From: Gluconobacter aidae
GTDB lineage: Bacteria; Pseudomonadota; Alphaproteobacteria; Acetobacterales; Acetobacteraceae
Direction: 5' to 3'
Length of the DNA: 64,000 nucleotides
Assembly (NCBI RefSeq): GCF_009547075.1
Contig: NZ_WIPH01000011.1
Coordinates: 1 to 64,000, forward strand
Shown here: positions 26,232 to 36,022 of the stretch, one piece after another
Numbering within the stretch: position 1 is the stretch's first letter
Layout: every line of letters begins with the position of its first letter
Position numbers and translations under genes: made by a program
The notes under the pieces: model-generated
The model's database searches: none
Told to the model about the DNA's origin: nothing
What the model saw: only the letters and a program-made list of their open reading frames with translations

Positions 26232-28286
26232 TCAGCCCTCGATCTGGCCGAAATCGGCGATCAGGGATGTTGTCTCGCGGAAGCGGGACAGCAGTTTGAG
26301 GCGGTTGGCCCGCACTTCCGGCTCGGGCGCATTGACCGTCACCGCTTCGAAGAACCGGTCCAGCGTCGGGCGCAGGGCCGCAATGGCCTGCATCGCATCA
26401 GTGAAACGCTCTTCTTTGAGAGCTGTTTCAATCGCGGGGACGGCCTGATCCAGACCCGTAGCGAGAGCGCGTTCCTCGTCCTGCGTATAGAGAGACGGAT
26501 CGGGCGCGCCGGTATGCGGACCGTCCTTCTTGTCCTCGATGCGCAGGATGTTGGCGGCACGCTTGGCGGCGGCGAGCAGGTTGCGCCCGTCTTCCGTCTG
26601 GATCATCTCCGAGAGCGCCGAGGTCCGGGCCAGAAGTCGCACCAGATCGCCATCGAGACTACCGGCCAGCGTTGCGGCCAGCACGTCATGCCGTTCGCCC
26701 TCGCTGCGAAGCTGCACGCGCAGACGCTCGGCAATGAAGTCCGGCAGCTTGGCCAGTTCGCCACCCGTCCTGCCATTGGCGGCCTGTGCGAACAGTTCCG
26801 TCAGGTCCAGACGCAGCCCGTTGTCACGGATCGTGCGGATGATGCCGAGTGCTGCACGGCGCAGCGCATACGGATCGCCCGAACCACTCGGCAGTTCACC
26901 GATGGCAAAGAAGCCGGCCAGCAGGTCCAGCCGGTCCGCAAGAGCCACAGCGACCGAAACCGGCGCTTTGGCCGTCTCATCGGACTGGCCGCGTGGCAGG
27001 TAATGCTCGGCCACGGCACGGGACACGGCCTCGTCCTCGCCATCATGCGCGGCGTAATAGCCGCCCATGACGCCCTGAAGCTCGGGGAACTCGCCGACCA
27101 TCCCGGTCGTCAGATCCGCCTTGGCCAGCAGACCCGCGCGTTCGGCCTGGGCGATCTGCGCGCCATCAAGCCCCATGGCCTGCGCTACGGTGCCCGCAAG
27201 CTTCGAGATCCGCTCGGCGCGTTCAGCCTGTGTGCCGAGTCTGGCATGGAACGTCACGGCCGCAAGAGCCGGAACCCGGTCGGCCAGTTTCGTCTTGCGG
27301 TCCAGATCCCAGAAATGCCGCGCATCGGCAAAACGGGCGCGAAGCACGCGCTCATTGCCCGCCGTGGTCAGCTTGCCGCCGTCCTTGAACGGCAGATTGC
27401 CGACGAATGCGAAGTACGGCGCGGCTTTGCCGTCCGGATTGCGCAGGGCGAAATAGCGCTGGTTGATCCGCATGGAGACCTGCATCACTTCCGCAGGCAG
27501 ATCCATGAACGCCGCGTCGATTTTACCCAGCAGCGGCACCGGATATTCGACCAGCCCGCAGACTTCATCGACCAGCCCGTCATCCTGCACGACCGTAATG
27601 CCATGCTGGTCTGCCAGGCGCGCCACGCCGGTGCGCACCATGTCGCGGCGGCTGTCCATGTCCACGATGACCGAGCGCGTTTCAAGCTCGTCCTGCCACT
27701 GCGAGGCGGACAGGATCTCGAACGCGCCGGGTGCAAGGAAGCGATGGCCTTCGGAGAGGTTGGACGCCTTCAGACCATGCGCGTCATCTCCGTCACGGGC
27801 GAGGGCGAACGGTACGACATGCCCGTCCAGCAGGCACGCGATCCGGCGCAGTGGACGAACCCAGGTGAAGTTCGATCCCGCACCCCAGCGCATGGATTTC
27901 GGCCAGGGGAACTTCCATAGCAGATCCGGCACGGCCTCGGATACGCGGCTTTCCGCGCTCACCGGATCGAGCGACTTGTTCAGAACCCAGAAGCCGTTTT
28001 CCAGCGTCAGATCCGTCGGTGTGACGCCATGCTTGCGGGTGAAGCCTTCCAGCGCTTTTTCCGGCGCACCTTCGCGCGGGCCACGTTCGGATACGCTGCG
28101 GGCCGGGATTTCGGCATCGACGGTCAGAACCGCAGCAATGCGACGGGCGCCGAAGAACGTGCGCAGATCGCGCGGGTTCAGGCCATCCAGCGCCTTCGTC
28201 AGCAGCGAACCCAGATCATCGGCCGCGCGGGCCTGCATGCCGGAGGGGATTTCCTCGCTGAACAGTTCGATAAAGAGTTCAGCCAT
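26232..28286 (-). CDS. glyS: Glycyl-tRNA synthetase beta subunit
   Basis: 684-aa tRNA-binding subunit of the heterotetrameric bacterial GlyRS. The start at 28286 ([20 protein letters not shown]) matches the family N-terminus; the frame extends 17 codons further up inside glyQ but those are not conserved-looking. Features include the PKSMRWG-type motif ([22 protein letters not shown]), an HD-like domain (about 390-470: [20 protein letters not shown]) and a C-terminal anticodon-binding helical domain. The start overlaps the end of glyQ by 8 bp, keeping subunit synthesis coupled. The opposite strand holds a 615-codon shadow frame with no protein character. Confidence 0.96.
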   Translation of the reverse strand: MAELFIELFSEEIPSGMQARAADDLGSLLTKALDGLNPRDLRTFFGARRIAAVLTVDAEIPARSVSERGPREGAPEKALEGFTRKHGVTPTDLTLENGFWVLNKSLDPVSAESRVSEAVPDLLWKFPWPKSMRWGAGSNFTWVRPLRRIACLLDGHVVPFALARDGDDAHGLKASNLSEGHRFLAPGAFEILSASQWQDELETRSVIVDMDSRRDMVRTGVARLADQHGITVVQDDGLVDEVCGLVEYPVPLLGKIDAAFMDLPAEVMQVSMRINQRYFALRNPDGKAAPYFAFVGNLPFKDGGKLTTAGNERVLRARFADARHFWDLDRKTKLADRVPALAAVTFHARLGTQAERAERISKLAGTVAQAMGLDGAQIAQAERAGLLAKADLTTGMVGEFPELQGVMGGYYAAHDGEDEAVSRAVAEHYLPRGQSDETAKAPVSVAVALADRLDLLAGFFAIGELPSGSGDPYALRRAALGIIRTIRDNGLRLDLTELFAQAANGRTGGELAKLPDFIAERLRVQLRSEGERHDVLAATLAGSLDGDLVRLLARTSALSEMIQTEDGRNLLAAAKRAANILRIEDKKDGPHTGAPDPSLYTQDEERALATGLDQAVPAIETALKEERFTDAMQAIAALRPTLDRFFEAVTVNAPEPEVRANRLKLLSRFRETTSLIADFGQIEG

Positions 28287-29157
28287 GGGACGTCTCCTCC
28301 TCACCGGCGAGCCAGGCGTCGCAGGCGGCTTTGGCAAGCGCTCGGACGCGCCCGATATAGGAGGCGCGCTCGGACACGGAAATCACGCCCCGCGCATCGA
28401 GCAGATTGAACAGATGCGAGGCCTTGAGGCACTGGTCATAGGCGGGCTGGGCGACGCCCGCCTCGGCCAGACGCAGGGACTCACGCTCGGCATCGTTGAA
28501 ATGGGTCAGCAGCATCTGCGTGTCGGCGAGTTCGAAATTATGGCGCGAATAGTCCTGCTCGGCACGCAGGAACACGTCGCCATAGCTCAGGCCGTGGCCG
28601 TTGAAATCGAGGTCGTAGACGTTCTCGACGCCCTGCACATACATCGCCAGACGCTCAAGCCCGTAGGTCAGCTCCGTCGACGGCATGACGGTCGGAATGC
28701 CGCCAACCTGCTGGAAATAGGTGAACTGCGAGACTTCCATCCCGTCACACCAGACTTCCCAGCCCAGTCCCCAGGCGCCGATGGTCGGATTTTCCCAGTC
28801 ATCTTCGACGAATCGGATATCGTGCAGTTCGGGGTCGATCCCGATGGCGCGATAGCTGTCGAGCAGAAGCTGCTGGCTGTCTTCCGGTGTTGGCTTGAGC
28901 AGCACCTGATACTGGTAATAGTGCTGAAGACGGTTCGGGTTCTCGCCATAGCGGCCATCAGACGGACGGCGGCAGGGCTGCACATAGGCGGCGGCCCACG
29001 GCTTGGGACCGAGCGCGCGAAGCGTGGTGTGAGGGGAGAGCGTGCCTGCTCCGAGTTCGGTATCGTAGGGCTGCAAAATGGCGCAGCCCTTCTCGGACCA
29101 GAATTGATGAAGGCGCAGGATCAGGTCCTGAAAGCAGAGCGGCCGGGTCGCAGACAA
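28279..29157 (-). CDS. glyQ: Glycyl-tRNA synthetase alpha subunit
   Basis: 292-aa catalytic subunit that activates glycine. Class II features and strongly conserved blocks are seen: [40 protein letters not shown] and [19 protein letters not shown], as well as [18 protein letters not shown]. The likely start is TTG 29157, with GGAG about 9 nt upstream; no ATG fits the conserved N-terminus. The Shine-Dalgarno lies at the foot of an 8-bp hairpin (29169-29218), see the regulatory entry. Operon order is glyQ-glyS with an 8-bp overlap. Confidence 0.95.
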   Translation of the reverse strand: MSATRPLCFQDLILRLHQFWSEKGCAILQPYDTELGAGTLSPHTTLRALGPKPWAAAYVQPCRRPSDGRYGENPNRLQHYYQYQVLLKPTPEDSQQLLLDSYRAIGIDPELHDIRFVEDDWENPTIGAWGLGWEVWCDGMEVSQFTYFQQVGGIPTVMPSTELTYGLERLAMYVQGVENVYDLDFNGHGLSYGDVFLRAEQDYSRHNFELADTQMLLTHFNDAERESLRLAEAGVAQPAYDQCLKASHLFNLLDARGVISVSERASYIGRVRALAKAACDAWLAGEEETSHG

Positions 29158-29168
29158 TTCGATAGGCT

Positions 29169-29218
29169 CCGGTTGGCAGAAATCTGGCGCACCTTACAGG
29201 CACAGGCCCTCAACCGGA
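29169..29218 (-). promoter_or_regulatory. Inverted repeat in the glyQ leader touching its ribosome binding site
   Basis: On the minus strand TCCGGTTG (29218-29211) and CAACCGGA (29175-29168) can pair over 8 bp with a 35-nt loop. The right arm includes the first bases of the GGAG site that serves the TTG start of glyQ. A rare TTG start plus a partly covered site suggests restrained or regulated translation. This is not a T-box, and no ligand is proposed. Confidence 0.3.
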
Positions 29219-29310
29219 AGGGAGCGTCCTTTCGCCGATCTTGTAGACTGGGCGCGGGTGCATCATATGATTGACGCTCTGCAATTTCTTCATCTGGAAG
29301 GATGATGACG

Positions 29311-30075
29311 ATGAACAACGAAGAACGCGATCTGATCGCCCGTTTCGTCGCCCGTGTCGGGGGAGGGCCGCAGGTCACGGGGCCTGGACAGCCACCGGCC
29401 GCGCCCCTGCCGCCGATCGACCCTGAAGCCGACCGCTTCATTGCCGACAACTTCCAGAAATATCCGGAAGCCCGCTATCGCATCACCCAGATGGCCGTGG
29501 TGCAGGAAGCGGCGCTTGCACAGGCGCAGAACCGTATCCGCCAGCTTGAGTTCCAGCTTCAGCAGGCCCAGCAGCAGCTTGCGCAGGTGCAGCAGTCGGG
29601 CGGTTCCAGGCCCGGGCTGTTCGGTGGTCTGTTCGGTGGCGGCAACCGTCCGCAGCAGTCGGCACCGCCGCCGGGCTGGGGTTCGCAGGCCACTCCGCCG
29701 CCGAACTTCATGCCGCAGCAGCAATATGCCTATCCGCCGGGCTATCAGCCGGGTATGTTCCAGCGCGGTGGTTCGGGCTTCCTTGGCTCGGCCCTGACGA
29801 CAGCCGCGGGTGTGGCTGGCGGTATGATGGCCGCCAATGCGCTCGAAGGTCTGTTCTCCGATCATCATGGTGGTGGCGACGCTGCCGGTGGCTGGGGCGC
29901 GGGTGGTGACACCATCATCAACAACTATGGCGGTGATGCCTCGGCCTCCGATCCTTTCGGCGGCGCCGGGACCGATGCCGGCAGCTTCTCCGATTCCGAC
30001 TTTGGCGGCGGTGATGCTGGCGGTGGCGGAGATTTCGGTGGCGGTGACGGCGGCGGCTTCGACGACATGTTCTGA
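29311..30075 (+). CDS. DUF2076 family protein with Gln-rich coiled coil and Gly-rich tail
   Basis: 254-aa protein. The N-terminal DUF2076 region starts MNNEERDLIARFVARVGG and contains PEARYRITQMAVVQEAALAQAQ. It leads into a Gln-rich coiled coil (QNRIRQLEFQLQQAQQQLAQ). A Pro/Gln/Tyr linker follows (PPPNFMPQQQYAYPPGYQPG), then a glycine-zipper-like segment, and finally a Gly/Asp tail ending GGGFDDMF. No signal peptide is visible. The start at 29311 has GGAAGG 8 nt upstream; in-frame ATGs at 29302 and 29305 lie within that site. A strong terminator follows. The function of the family is unknown. Confidence 0.8.
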   Translation: MNNEERDLIARFVARVGGGPQVTGPGQPPAAPLPPIDPEADRFIADNFQKYPEARYRITQMAVVQEAALAQAQNRIRQLEFQLQQAQQQLAQVQQSGGSRPGLFGGLFGGGNRPQQSAPPPGWGSQATPPPNFMPQQQYAYPPGYQPGMFQRGGSGFLGSALTTAAGVAGGMMAANALEGLFSDHHGGGDAAGGWGAGGDTIINNYGGDASASDPFGGAGTDAGSFSDSDFGGGDAGGGGDFGGGDGGGFDDMF

Positions 30076-30107
30076 GGCTGCCCCTCTCAGGCAGGCATCA
30101 TTCAAAG

Positions 30108-30140
30108 CCCGTCCGGACCGCGTGTCCGGGCGGGTTTTTT
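30108..30140 (+). terminator. Intrinsic terminator after the DUF2076 gene
   Basis: CCCGTCCGGAC / GTCCGGGCGGG form an 11-bp stem (one G-T pair) with a 5-nt loop, followed by six T's. It lies 33 bp after the stop codon. Confidence 0.93.
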
Positions 30141-30218
30141 GATGTTTGCCAACCCGGCGGCCTATGCTGCGTTCGCTTTCATGACTGTCCCCATTTCCCA
30201 GCCGGGAGGCCATATCCG

Positions 30219-31790
30219 ATGTCCCAATCCGCCCCGAACGCCGATTTCCGCGATCTCTGCGCTTTTGATGCGCTTGAAGACGGGGCGATTACGCCGTTTT
30301 CCCTGGATGGCACGCCGGTGGTTCTCATCCGGGATGGGGAGAATGTGCATGGTTTCGCCGGAAAATGTCCTCATAAGGAGGCGCCGCTGGAGCAGGGGGC
30401 TTTTTGCAGGACGGAAAAAGGCAGCGTGCTGGTCTGTCCGTGGCACAAGGCGGTTTTTGATGCGACGGATGGCAGCCTCGTCGAACCACTGGCACTTGAT
30501 CCCCTGCCGCAGTACCCGGTCCAGATCGTTGATGGCCGGGTTCTGGTCGGGCTGAGGGCGAAGCAGCGTCAGGCTCCGGAAAAACGGCAGGAAAACGAGA
30601 GCGTTCTGCTTCTCGGAGCCGGAGCCGCGGCCGTCAGCGCGGCGGTGACGCTTCGGGCAGAGGGATTTGCCGGCACCATCACGATGCTCAGCGAGGAAAA
30701 GGATCTTCCTTACGACCGCACGGCCCTGAGCAAGACCGTCCTCGTCAGCGAATCCGAAAAGGCACACGCGCCGCCGGTGCGCGACGAGGAGTTCTACAGC
30801 GAACGCGGCATTACCCGTGTCCGCGGACATGTGGCGTGGTTCGATCCGCAGACCCGCACGGCCAGACTACAGGACGGGACGGAACTGACGGCCGATCATG
30901 TCCTGATCGCCACGGGGGCCGTGACCAGAAAGCCGGATATTCCGGGCGTGGACATGAAGGGCGTCTACACGCTGCATCGTGAGGCGGATGCGGAACGGAT
31001 CGGCGCCATTCTGGATCCCGATCTGGCGGTAACGATCGTGGGGGCAGGGTTCATCGGGCTCGAAACGGCTTCGTCCCTGCGTCAGCGCGGTGTGGGCGTG
31101 ACCATCATCTCCGACAGCGAGATCCCGATGGAAAAGCAGTTCGGTCGGGAAATTGGTATCCGTCTGCGGCAGCTTCATGAAGAAAACGGCGTGGCATTTG
31201 TCTCGGATGCGCGGGTCACGAAAATCTATGCCGAGGACGGCAGGGATGGAACGGCGTCCGGTGTGGAACTCGACGACGGCACCCGTCTGCCTGCCGCTTT
31301 CGTGCTGCTGGGCGTGGGTGTGACACCCGCCACGGATTATGTGTCGGGTCTGGAGCGCGATGAGAGCGGTGCGATTGTCGTGAACGGTCAGATGCGCGTG
31401 ACCAGAGGCGGCGAGGCCGGGGTCTGTTTCGGCGTATATGCGGCCGGGGATGCCTCCGCCGTTTTCCATGACGGCGCACCGCGGCGAATCGAGCACTGGC
31501 GTCATGCTGAAGTGCAGGGGCGGATCGCCGCGCTCGCGATGATGGGACATGACACCCCGAACGTGCCGATGCCGTGGTTCTGGACGCAGCAGTTCGGTAA
31601 GAAGATCGAGCTTCTGGGATGGGGCGAGAGCTTTGATAACGTGACGCTGGAAGGCGATATCCGCGGTTTCAGGTTCCTCGCGACCTATCTCAAAGACGGC
31701 AGGCCGATCGCGTTGGCCGGGGCCGGGCATGCCGCCGACATGGCGCGGGCTGCGGTCGATTTCGATGGTTTCATGCAGGAAAAGACCTGA
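30219..31790 (+). CDS. Rieske-domain FAD-dependent pyridine-nucleotide oxidoreductase
   Basis: 523-aa fusion. Residues 1-110 are a Rieske [2Fe-2S] domain with CPHKEAPL and CPWHKAVF giving the two Cys and two His ligands. Residues 125-430 are a two-nucleotide-fold FAD/NAD(P)H reductase with GAGAAAVSAAVTLRAEG (FAD), TIVGAGFIGLETASSLRQRG (NAD(P)H) and GVYAAGDASAV. The C-terminus is a reductase dimerisation domain. The architecture is like AIFM3 / ferredoxin-reductase-type proteins, passing electrons between NAD(P)H, FAD and the iron-sulfur cluster. The partner is unknown, and no oxygenase gene is near. It has its own upstream terminator and probably its own promoter. Confidence 0.88.
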   Translation: MSQSAPNADFRDLCAFDALEDGAITPFSLDGTPVVLIRDGENVHGFAGKCPHKEAPLEQGAFCRTEKGSVLVCPWHKAVFDATDGSLVEPLALDPLPQYPVQIVDGRVLVGLRAKQRQAPEKRQENESVLLLGAGAAAVSAAVTLRAEGFAGTITMLSEEKDLPYDRTALSKTVLVSESEKAHAPPVRDEEFYSERGITRVRGHVAWFDPQTRTARLQDGTELTADHVLIATGAVTRKPDIPGVDMKGVYTLHREADAERIGAILDPDLAVTIVGAGFIGLETASSLRQRGVGVTIISDSEIPMEKQFGREIGIRLRQLHEENGVAFVSDARVTKIYAEDGRDGTASGVELDDGTRLPAAFVLLGVGVTPATDYVSGLERDESGAIVVNGQMRVTRGGEAGVCFGVYAAGDASAVFHDGAPRRIEHWRHAEVQGRIAALAMMGHDTPNVPMPWFWTQQFGKKIELLGWGESFDNVTLEGDIRGFRFLATYLKDGRPIALAGAGHAADMARAAVDFDGFMQEKT

Positions 31791-31815
31791 ACGCGCCTCC
31801 GAGGTCGCAGAAAAC

Positions 31816-31821
31816 TTGACA
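31816..31821 (+). promoter_or_regulatory. Possible -35 element for aspS
   Basis: A consensus TTGACA lies 63 bp before the aspS ATG in an 88-bp gap after the oxidoreductase gene. The hexamer 17 bp further on (CTTCCT) is a poor -10, so this is only a candidate. Confidence 0.25.
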
Positions 31822-31883
31822 TAAGAGGGCCGTCCCGGCTTCCTGCGCCCACTTATCCGCACAGGACGTTGAAGAGGCCCGAC

Positions 31884-33680
31884 ATGCATCCATACCGCAC
31901 CCATGACTGTAGCGCCCTGCGTGAGGAGAATGCCGGGCAGATTGTCCGTCTTTCCGGCTGGGTGCACAGCAAGCGCGATCATGGCGGCCTGCTGTTCATC
32001 GACCTGCGGGACCATTACGGCGTCACGCAGATCGTCATTCCCGCCGGCACGGACCTGCTGGAAAAGGCCGAGCGCCTGCGCGTCGAGAGCGTCATTACCG
32101 TGACCGGCAAGGTCGTGGTGCGTCACGGCTCCCAGCGCAACCCGAACCTGCCGACCGGTGACGTCGAGGTTCTGGCCGATGCCCTTGAGGTCCGCTCCAG
32201 CGCTGAAGTGCTGCCGTTCCAGGTGGCGGGAAACGAGAACTATCCCGAAGACCTGCGCCTGAAGTACCGCTACATCGACCTGCGCCGCGACAAGATGCAC
32301 CAGAACATCATGCTCCGCAGCAAGGTCATCACGAGCCTGCGCCGCCGCATGATCGAGCAGGGTTTTACCGAGTTCCAGACCCCGATCCTGACGGCTTCGT
32401 CCCCCGAAGGCGCGCGGGACTTCCTCGTCCCGGCGCGTCTGCATCCGGGCAAGTTCTACGCCCTGCCGCAGGCTCCGCAGCAGTTCAAGCAACTCGCCAT
32501 GGTTGCGGGTTTCGACCGCTACTTCCAGATCGCCCCCTGCTTCCGCGATGAAGCCTCCCGTGCCGACCGTAGTCCGGGCGAGTTCTATCAGCTCGATTTC
32601 GAGATGTCCTTCGTCACGCAGGAAGACGTCTTCACGGTGCTCGAACCCGTCCTCGCCGGCGTATTCAACGAGTTCACGCCCGAAGGCTGGAAGATCACGG
32701 ACGGCGCATTCCCGCGCATTCCGTATGCCGACGCCATGCGTGACTACGGCTCCGACAAGCCGGATCTGCGGAACCCGCTAATCATCAAGGATGTGACGGA
32801 AGCGTTCCGCGATTCCGGTTTCGGTCTGTTCGCCAAGATCGCGGCCTCGGGTGGCCAGATCCGCGCCATTCCGGCTCCGGGTGCGGGTGATCGTCCGCGC
32901 GGCTTCTTCGACAAGCTGAACAGTTGGGCCCGTGAAAACGGTGCCGGTGGTCTGGGCTACATCATCTTCGAAGAAGAAGGCGGCAAGGGGCCGATCGCCA
33001 AGAACCTCGAAGCCGATCGCGTCGAGAGCATCCGTGAAATCTGTGGCCTGAAGGCTGGTGACGCCGTGTTCTTCGCCGCAGGCAAGGGGGACGAAGTTGC
33101 CAGGTTCTCCGGCGTCGTCCGCACCAAGGTCGCAACCGAGCTGGACCTGATCGAGAAGAACGCGTTCCGCTTCTGCTGGGTCGTGGACTTCCCGATGTAT
33201 GAGCTGAACGAGGAAACCGGGAAGGTCGACTTCTCGCACAACCCGTTCTCCATGCCGCAGGGTGGTCTTGAGGCGCTGAACACGCAGGACCCGCTGACGA
33301 TCAACGCCTATCAGTACGACATCGTCTGCAACGGCGTGGAGCTGTCTTCGGGCGCCATTCGGAACCATCTGCCGGATGTCATGCTGCGTGCGTTTGAAAT
33401 CGCAGGCTACGGCCCCGAAGTCGTGGAAGAGCGTTTCGGCGGCATGCTGAACGCCTTCCGTTACGGTGCTCCGCCGCATGGTGGTGCAGCGCCGGGCGTG
33501 GACCGTATCGTGATGCTGCTGGCCGATGAGCCGAACATCCGTGAAGTCATTCTCTTCCCGCTGAACCAGAGCGGCGAAGACCTGATGATGGAAGCGCCGG
33601 CCCCGGTCGAGCCGGCTCGTCTGAAGGAACTGCATCTGGCTCTGGACCTGCCGAAGCCCAAGCCGACCGCCAGCAAGTAA
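31884..33680 (+). CDS. aspS: Aspartyl-tRNA synthetase
   Basis: 598-aa bacterial-type AspRS. The start at ATG 31884 ([20 protein letters not shown]) has GAGG 7 nt upstream; the frame extends to a TTG at 31869 but that is unlikely. Domains: N-terminal OB anticodon-binding fold (about 1-105), class II core with [20 protein letters not shown] (motif 1-2 region), [24 protein letters not shown], the GAD insertion domain (about 280-420), and the motif 3 block [14 protein letters not shown]. No asparaginyl-tRNA synthetase is in the window; many Alphaproteobacteria use a non-discriminating AspRS with GatCAB, which this could be. Confidence 0.96.
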   Translation: MHPYRTHDCSALREENAGQIVRLSGWVHSKRDHGGLLFIDLRDHYGVTQIVIPAGTDLLEKAERLRVESVITVTGKVVVRHGSQRNPNLPTGDVEVLADALEVRSSAEVLPFQVAGNENYPEDLRLKYRYIDLRRDKMHQNIMLRSKVITSLRRRMIEQGFTEFQTPILTASSPEGARDFLVPARLHPGKFYALPQAPQQFKQLAMVAGFDRYFQIAPCFRDEASRADRSPGEFYQLDFEMSFVTQEDVFTVLEPVLAGVFNEFTPEGWKITDGAFPRIPYADAMRDYGSDKPDLRNPLIIKDVTEAFRDSGFGLFAKIAASGGQIRAIPAPGAGDRPRGFFDKLNSWARENGAGGLGYIIFEEEGGKGPIAKNLEADRVESIREICGLKAGDAVFFAAGKGDEVARFSGVVRTKVATELDLIEKNAFRFCWVVDFPMYELNEETGKVDFSHNPFSMPQGGLEALNTQDPLTINAYQYDIVCNGVELSSGAIRNHLPDVMLRAFEIAGYGPEVVEERFGGMLNAFRYGAPPHGGAAPGVDRIVMLLADEPNIREVILFPLNQSGEDLMMEAPAPVEPARLKELHLALDLPKPKPTASK

Positions 33681-33710
33681 GCCTGACGCAGTCTTATCTG
33701 CTGTTTCAGA

Positions 33711-33745
33711 ACCGGCATCTTCCTTTCGGGAGATGCCGGTTTTTT
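33711..33745 (+). terminator. Intrinsic terminator of aspS
   Basis: ACCGGCATCT / AGATGCCGGT is a perfect 10-bp stem with a closed CTTTCG-type loop, followed by five to six T's, 30 bp after the aspS stop. Confidence 0.95.
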
Positions 33746-33817
33746 CATATCGTCTGCAACACTTCGTCATTTCTCTCGTTGGAGAAACAGATTCCAATCT
33801 TCAAGGCAGACACTCCA

Positions 33818-34381
33818 ATGGCCGACGACAAGAAGAACGCCTTCCTGACAGACGTGCAGACGCTGCGCGCAAACGCAAAGAAATCTCTCGATGACGGTGC
33901 GGTGACCGCCACCTATAAGGGTGACGTCAAAACGACGATCGACATCCTTCAGGCCGTTGTGGCGACTGAACTGGTCTGCGTCCTGCGCTACACGATGCAT
34001 GCCATTTCCGTTGAAGGTCTGACCAGCGAGAGCGTCGGAGCAGAGTTCAACGAACACGCGGCCTCCGAGCGCAAGCACATGCTGGCGGCTGCGAACCGCA
34101 TCGATCAGCTTGGCGGCGTACCCAACTTCAATCCGGAAGGTCTGGCCACGCGTTCCGCGACCGAATACGGCAATGGCGGTAACCTGGTCGAAATGGTGAA
34201 GCAGGATCTGATCGCCGAGCGCGTCGTGATCGAGCATTATCAGGAACTGATCCGCTATTTCGGCGACAATGACCCCACGACCCGCATCATGCTCGAAGGC
34301 TTCCTGGCCGACGAGGAAGATCATGCCACCGATCTGCATGACCTGCTGGTCGCTCATGAAGGCAAGCCCTTCCTGAACTGA
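33818..34381 (+). CDS. Ferritin-like (bacterioferritin-type) iron-binding protein
   Basis: 187-aa four-helix-bundle protein. The start at 33818 (MADDKKNAFLTDVQTLRANA) is preferred over an in-frame TTG at 33779. Di-iron ligand motifs are visible: Glu in VVATELVCVLRYTMHA, E-x-x-H in HAASERKHMLAA, Glu in IAERVVIEHYQELI, and E-E-D-H in FLADEEDHATDLHDLL. This is the ferritin-like group often annotated as bacterioferritin, storing or detoxifying iron; haem binding cannot be judged. No iron-responsive operator was recognised upstream. It is a single-gene unit between two terminators. Confidence 0.88.
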   Translation: MADDKKNAFLTDVQTLRANAKKSLDDGAVTATYKGDVKTTIDILQAVVATELVCVLRYTMHAISVEGLTSESVGAEFNEHAASERKHMLAAANRIDQLGGVPNFNPEGLATRSATEYGNGGNLVEMVKQDLIAERVVIEHYQELIRYFGDNDPTTRIMLEGFLADEEDHATDLHDLLVAHEGKPFLN

Positions 34382-34403
34382 TCGCGGTCCACCGGATACC
34401 TGA

Positions 34404-34441
34404 AAAAGGGGCGCTTCCTGCCACGGGAAGGGCCTTTTTTT
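34404..34441 (+). terminator. Intrinsic terminator after the ferritin-like gene
   Basis: AAAAGGGGC-GCTTCC pairs with GGAAGG-GCCTTTTT through one internal mismatch, followed by seven T's (34435-34441). It lies 23 bp after the stop codon. Confidence 0.88.
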
Positions 34442-34580
34442 GCGGTTATGCGGAGATCAGGAAATCCGGAAACATAAAATTATGCATTGCCCGGATTCCG
34501 CCACAGATGCGCCTCAGGCGTGCCAACACAAGCCGTGCATCATCTTTCCGTGACAAGGCGTCATGGAAAGGAGAGCATTG

Positions 34581-34853
34581 ATGCTGAAACATCTGTCAGG
34601 GATCTTGGCTGTTTCCGCCCTGTTTGCAGGTACGATGGCGATTGCGCCAATGACGGGAACAGCCCATGCACAGTTCGTGCCCTATAGCGGCCCTTACCGC
34701 CAGCCGCCTCCGCCCCCGCATGTTCTGCCTGAACCTGTCCCGCCCCATCATGGCGACATGCGCTGGATTCCGGGGCACTGGCGCTGGAACGGGAACGGCT
34801 ACCAGTGGCAGCCGGGCCATCTGACGCGACGATTCAATCTCCGTCACGCCTGA
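34581..34853 (+). CDS. Small secreted YXWGXW-type repeat protein
   Basis: 90-aa exported protein. The start at 34581 has AAGGAG 8 nt upstream; an earlier in-frame ATG at 34563 lacks one. A signal peptide (MLKHLSGILAVSALFAGTMA then IAPMTGTAHA) leaves a mature peptide rich in Pro and His (PPPPPHVLPEPVPPHHGD). It ends with the aromatic repeat RWIPGHWRWNGNGYQWQPGH of the YXWGXW / WxPGHW family found in proteobacterial envelope proteins. The role is unknown. The basic end LTRRFNLRHA follows. Confidence 0.78.
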   Translation: MLKHLSGILAVSALFAGTMAIAPMTGTAHAQFVPYSGPYRQPPPPPHVLPEPVPPHHGDMRWIPGHWRWNGNGYQWQPGHLTRRFNLRHA

Positions 34854-34896
34854 TACGGGCAGGGGCCGGAGCCGTGTCTCCGGCCCCCTTGTGCTG

Positions 34897-35673
34897 TCAG
34901 ACCGTGACCAGGACCGGAACGTGATCGGAGGCCTTTTCCTTCGCGCGCTCGTCCCTGTCGATCACGAAGGATTTCAGCCGTTGCGTCAGGCGGGGAGACA
35001 GCAGCGCATGGTCGATCCGCAGCCCTGAGTTCCGCTGGAACGCTGCCGCCTGATAGTCCCAGTACGTATAATGCCGACCGGTGGGATGCAGGGCGCGCAG
35101 GGCATCCGTCAGCCCCATCCATTCCAGCCTGCGGAAAGCCGCCCGCGTCTCGGGGCGCACCAGCGCGTCATCCGGGGAGAGGGCGCCGGGAGCCAGATCC
35201 TCGTCCGTCGGGCAGACATTGAAGTCGCCGATGAACGCGAAGGGCTTTTCCGCATCGAGCAGAACGCGCGCGCGTTCCGCCAGAGCATCGAAAAACGCCA
35301 GCTTGGTCGTGTAACCGTCTTCCCCGCCGGAATTGCCGTTGGGCAGATACAGATTGCCGATCGTGATATCGTCGAGTTCCGCCTCGATATAGCGGGCGGA
35401 CGGATGATCGAAGCCCGGAAGCGTATGGTGTGTTACCGTGAAAGGCCGGCGTCCGATCAGGGCCACGCCATTATAGGCTTTCTGCCCCGACGTCGCGACA
35501 TGTAGCCCGGCTTCTGCGAACACGGCCGGAAACTGGCTGTCCTCGCATTTGATTTCCTGAAGGCACAGCAGGTCACAGTCCGGATGACGCTCCAGCCAGT
35601 CCTGAACATGATGGGCGCGGGCGCGGATGGAATTGATGTTCCAGCTTGCGAAGGTGAAGGGCGTGGCATTCAT
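34897..35673 (-). CDS. xth: Exodeoxyribonuclease III (AP endonuclease)
   Basis: 258-aa EEP-family nuclease that cuts at abasic sites and trims 3' blocked ends. The start at 35673 (MNATPFTFASWNINSIRARA) lies 4 bp after the erpA stop; the frame runs further into erpA without family character. Catalytic motifs: ASWNINS (Asn), LCLQEIKCED (Glu), NLYLPNGNSGGED, GDFNVCPTDED (Asp/Asn), GLTDALRALHPTGRHYTYWDYQ and LRIDHALLS plus SDHVPV (Asp-His). The erpA-xth pair is likely co-transcribed, putting iron-sulfur insertion and repair of oxidised DNA together. Confidence 0.95.
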   Translation of the reverse strand: MNATPFTFASWNINSIRARAHHVQDWLERHPDCDLLCLQEIKCEDSQFPAVFAEAGLHVATSGQKAYNGVALIGRRPFTVTHHTLPGFDHPSARYIEAELDDITIGNLYLPNGNSGGEDGYTTKLAFFDALAERARVLLDAEKPFAFIGDFNVCPTDEDLAPGALSPDDALVRPETRAAFRRLEWMGLTDALRALHPTGRHYTYWDYQAAAFQRNSGLRIDHALLSPRLTQRLKSFVIDRDERAKEKASDHVPVLVTV

Positions 35674-35677
35674 CGGA

Positions 35678-36022
35678 TCAGGCCAGCGAGAAGCTGGTGC
35701 CGCAGCCACAGGACGATGCGGCATTGGGGTTCGTGACCGTGAAATGCGCGCCCATCAGCTTGTCCACGAATTCCAGTTCGGCGTTTTCCAGCAGATCAAG
35801 GCTGGTCGTATCCACGAACACTTTCGCCCCATCACGTTCGATGACGACATCATCCGCGGCCTGATCGCGTTCCAGCTTGAACTGATACTGAAACCCGTTG
35901 CACCCTCCGGCCAGAACCGCAACGCGCAGCGCGAGCCCCTCAGGTTCGGGTTGGGCTGCGATGATCTCCTTGATGCGGGCGGCGGCGCTGGCGGAGATGC
36001 TGAAAGGCACGGTGTCGGACAT
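35678..36022 (-). CDS. erpA: Iron-sulfur cluster insertion protein, ErpA/IscA type
   Basis: 114-aa A-type carrier that passes Fe-S clusters to apoproteins. The HesB fold has the three conserved cysteines: one in LAGGCNGFQYQF and two in SSCGCGTSFSLA at the C-terminus. The typical TLDLLENAELEFVDKLMGAHF-like segment is present (here SLDLLENAELEFVD). No suf or isc genes lie in the window. The gene leads the erpA-xth pair and diverges from the dNTPase gene across 232 bp, where I see no further gene. Confidence 0.92.
   Translation of the reverse strand: MSDTVPFSISASAAARIKEIIAAQPEPEGLALRVAVLAGGCNGFQYQFKLERDQAADDVVIERDGAKVFVDTTSLDLLENAELEFVDKLMGAHFTVTNPNAASSCGCGTSFSLA

Noticed and set aside
26073-27920. 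615-codon open frame on the plus strand opposite glyS
   Set aside because: It lies wholly antisense to a clear glyS, is rich in Arg, Gln, His and Gly, and shows no domain. GC-rich codon bias leaves such antisense frames open.
27463-29274. 603-codon plus-strand frame opposite glyS and glyQ
   Set aside because: Spans two antisense genes and has Ser/Arg/Thr-rich shadow composition in its first half.
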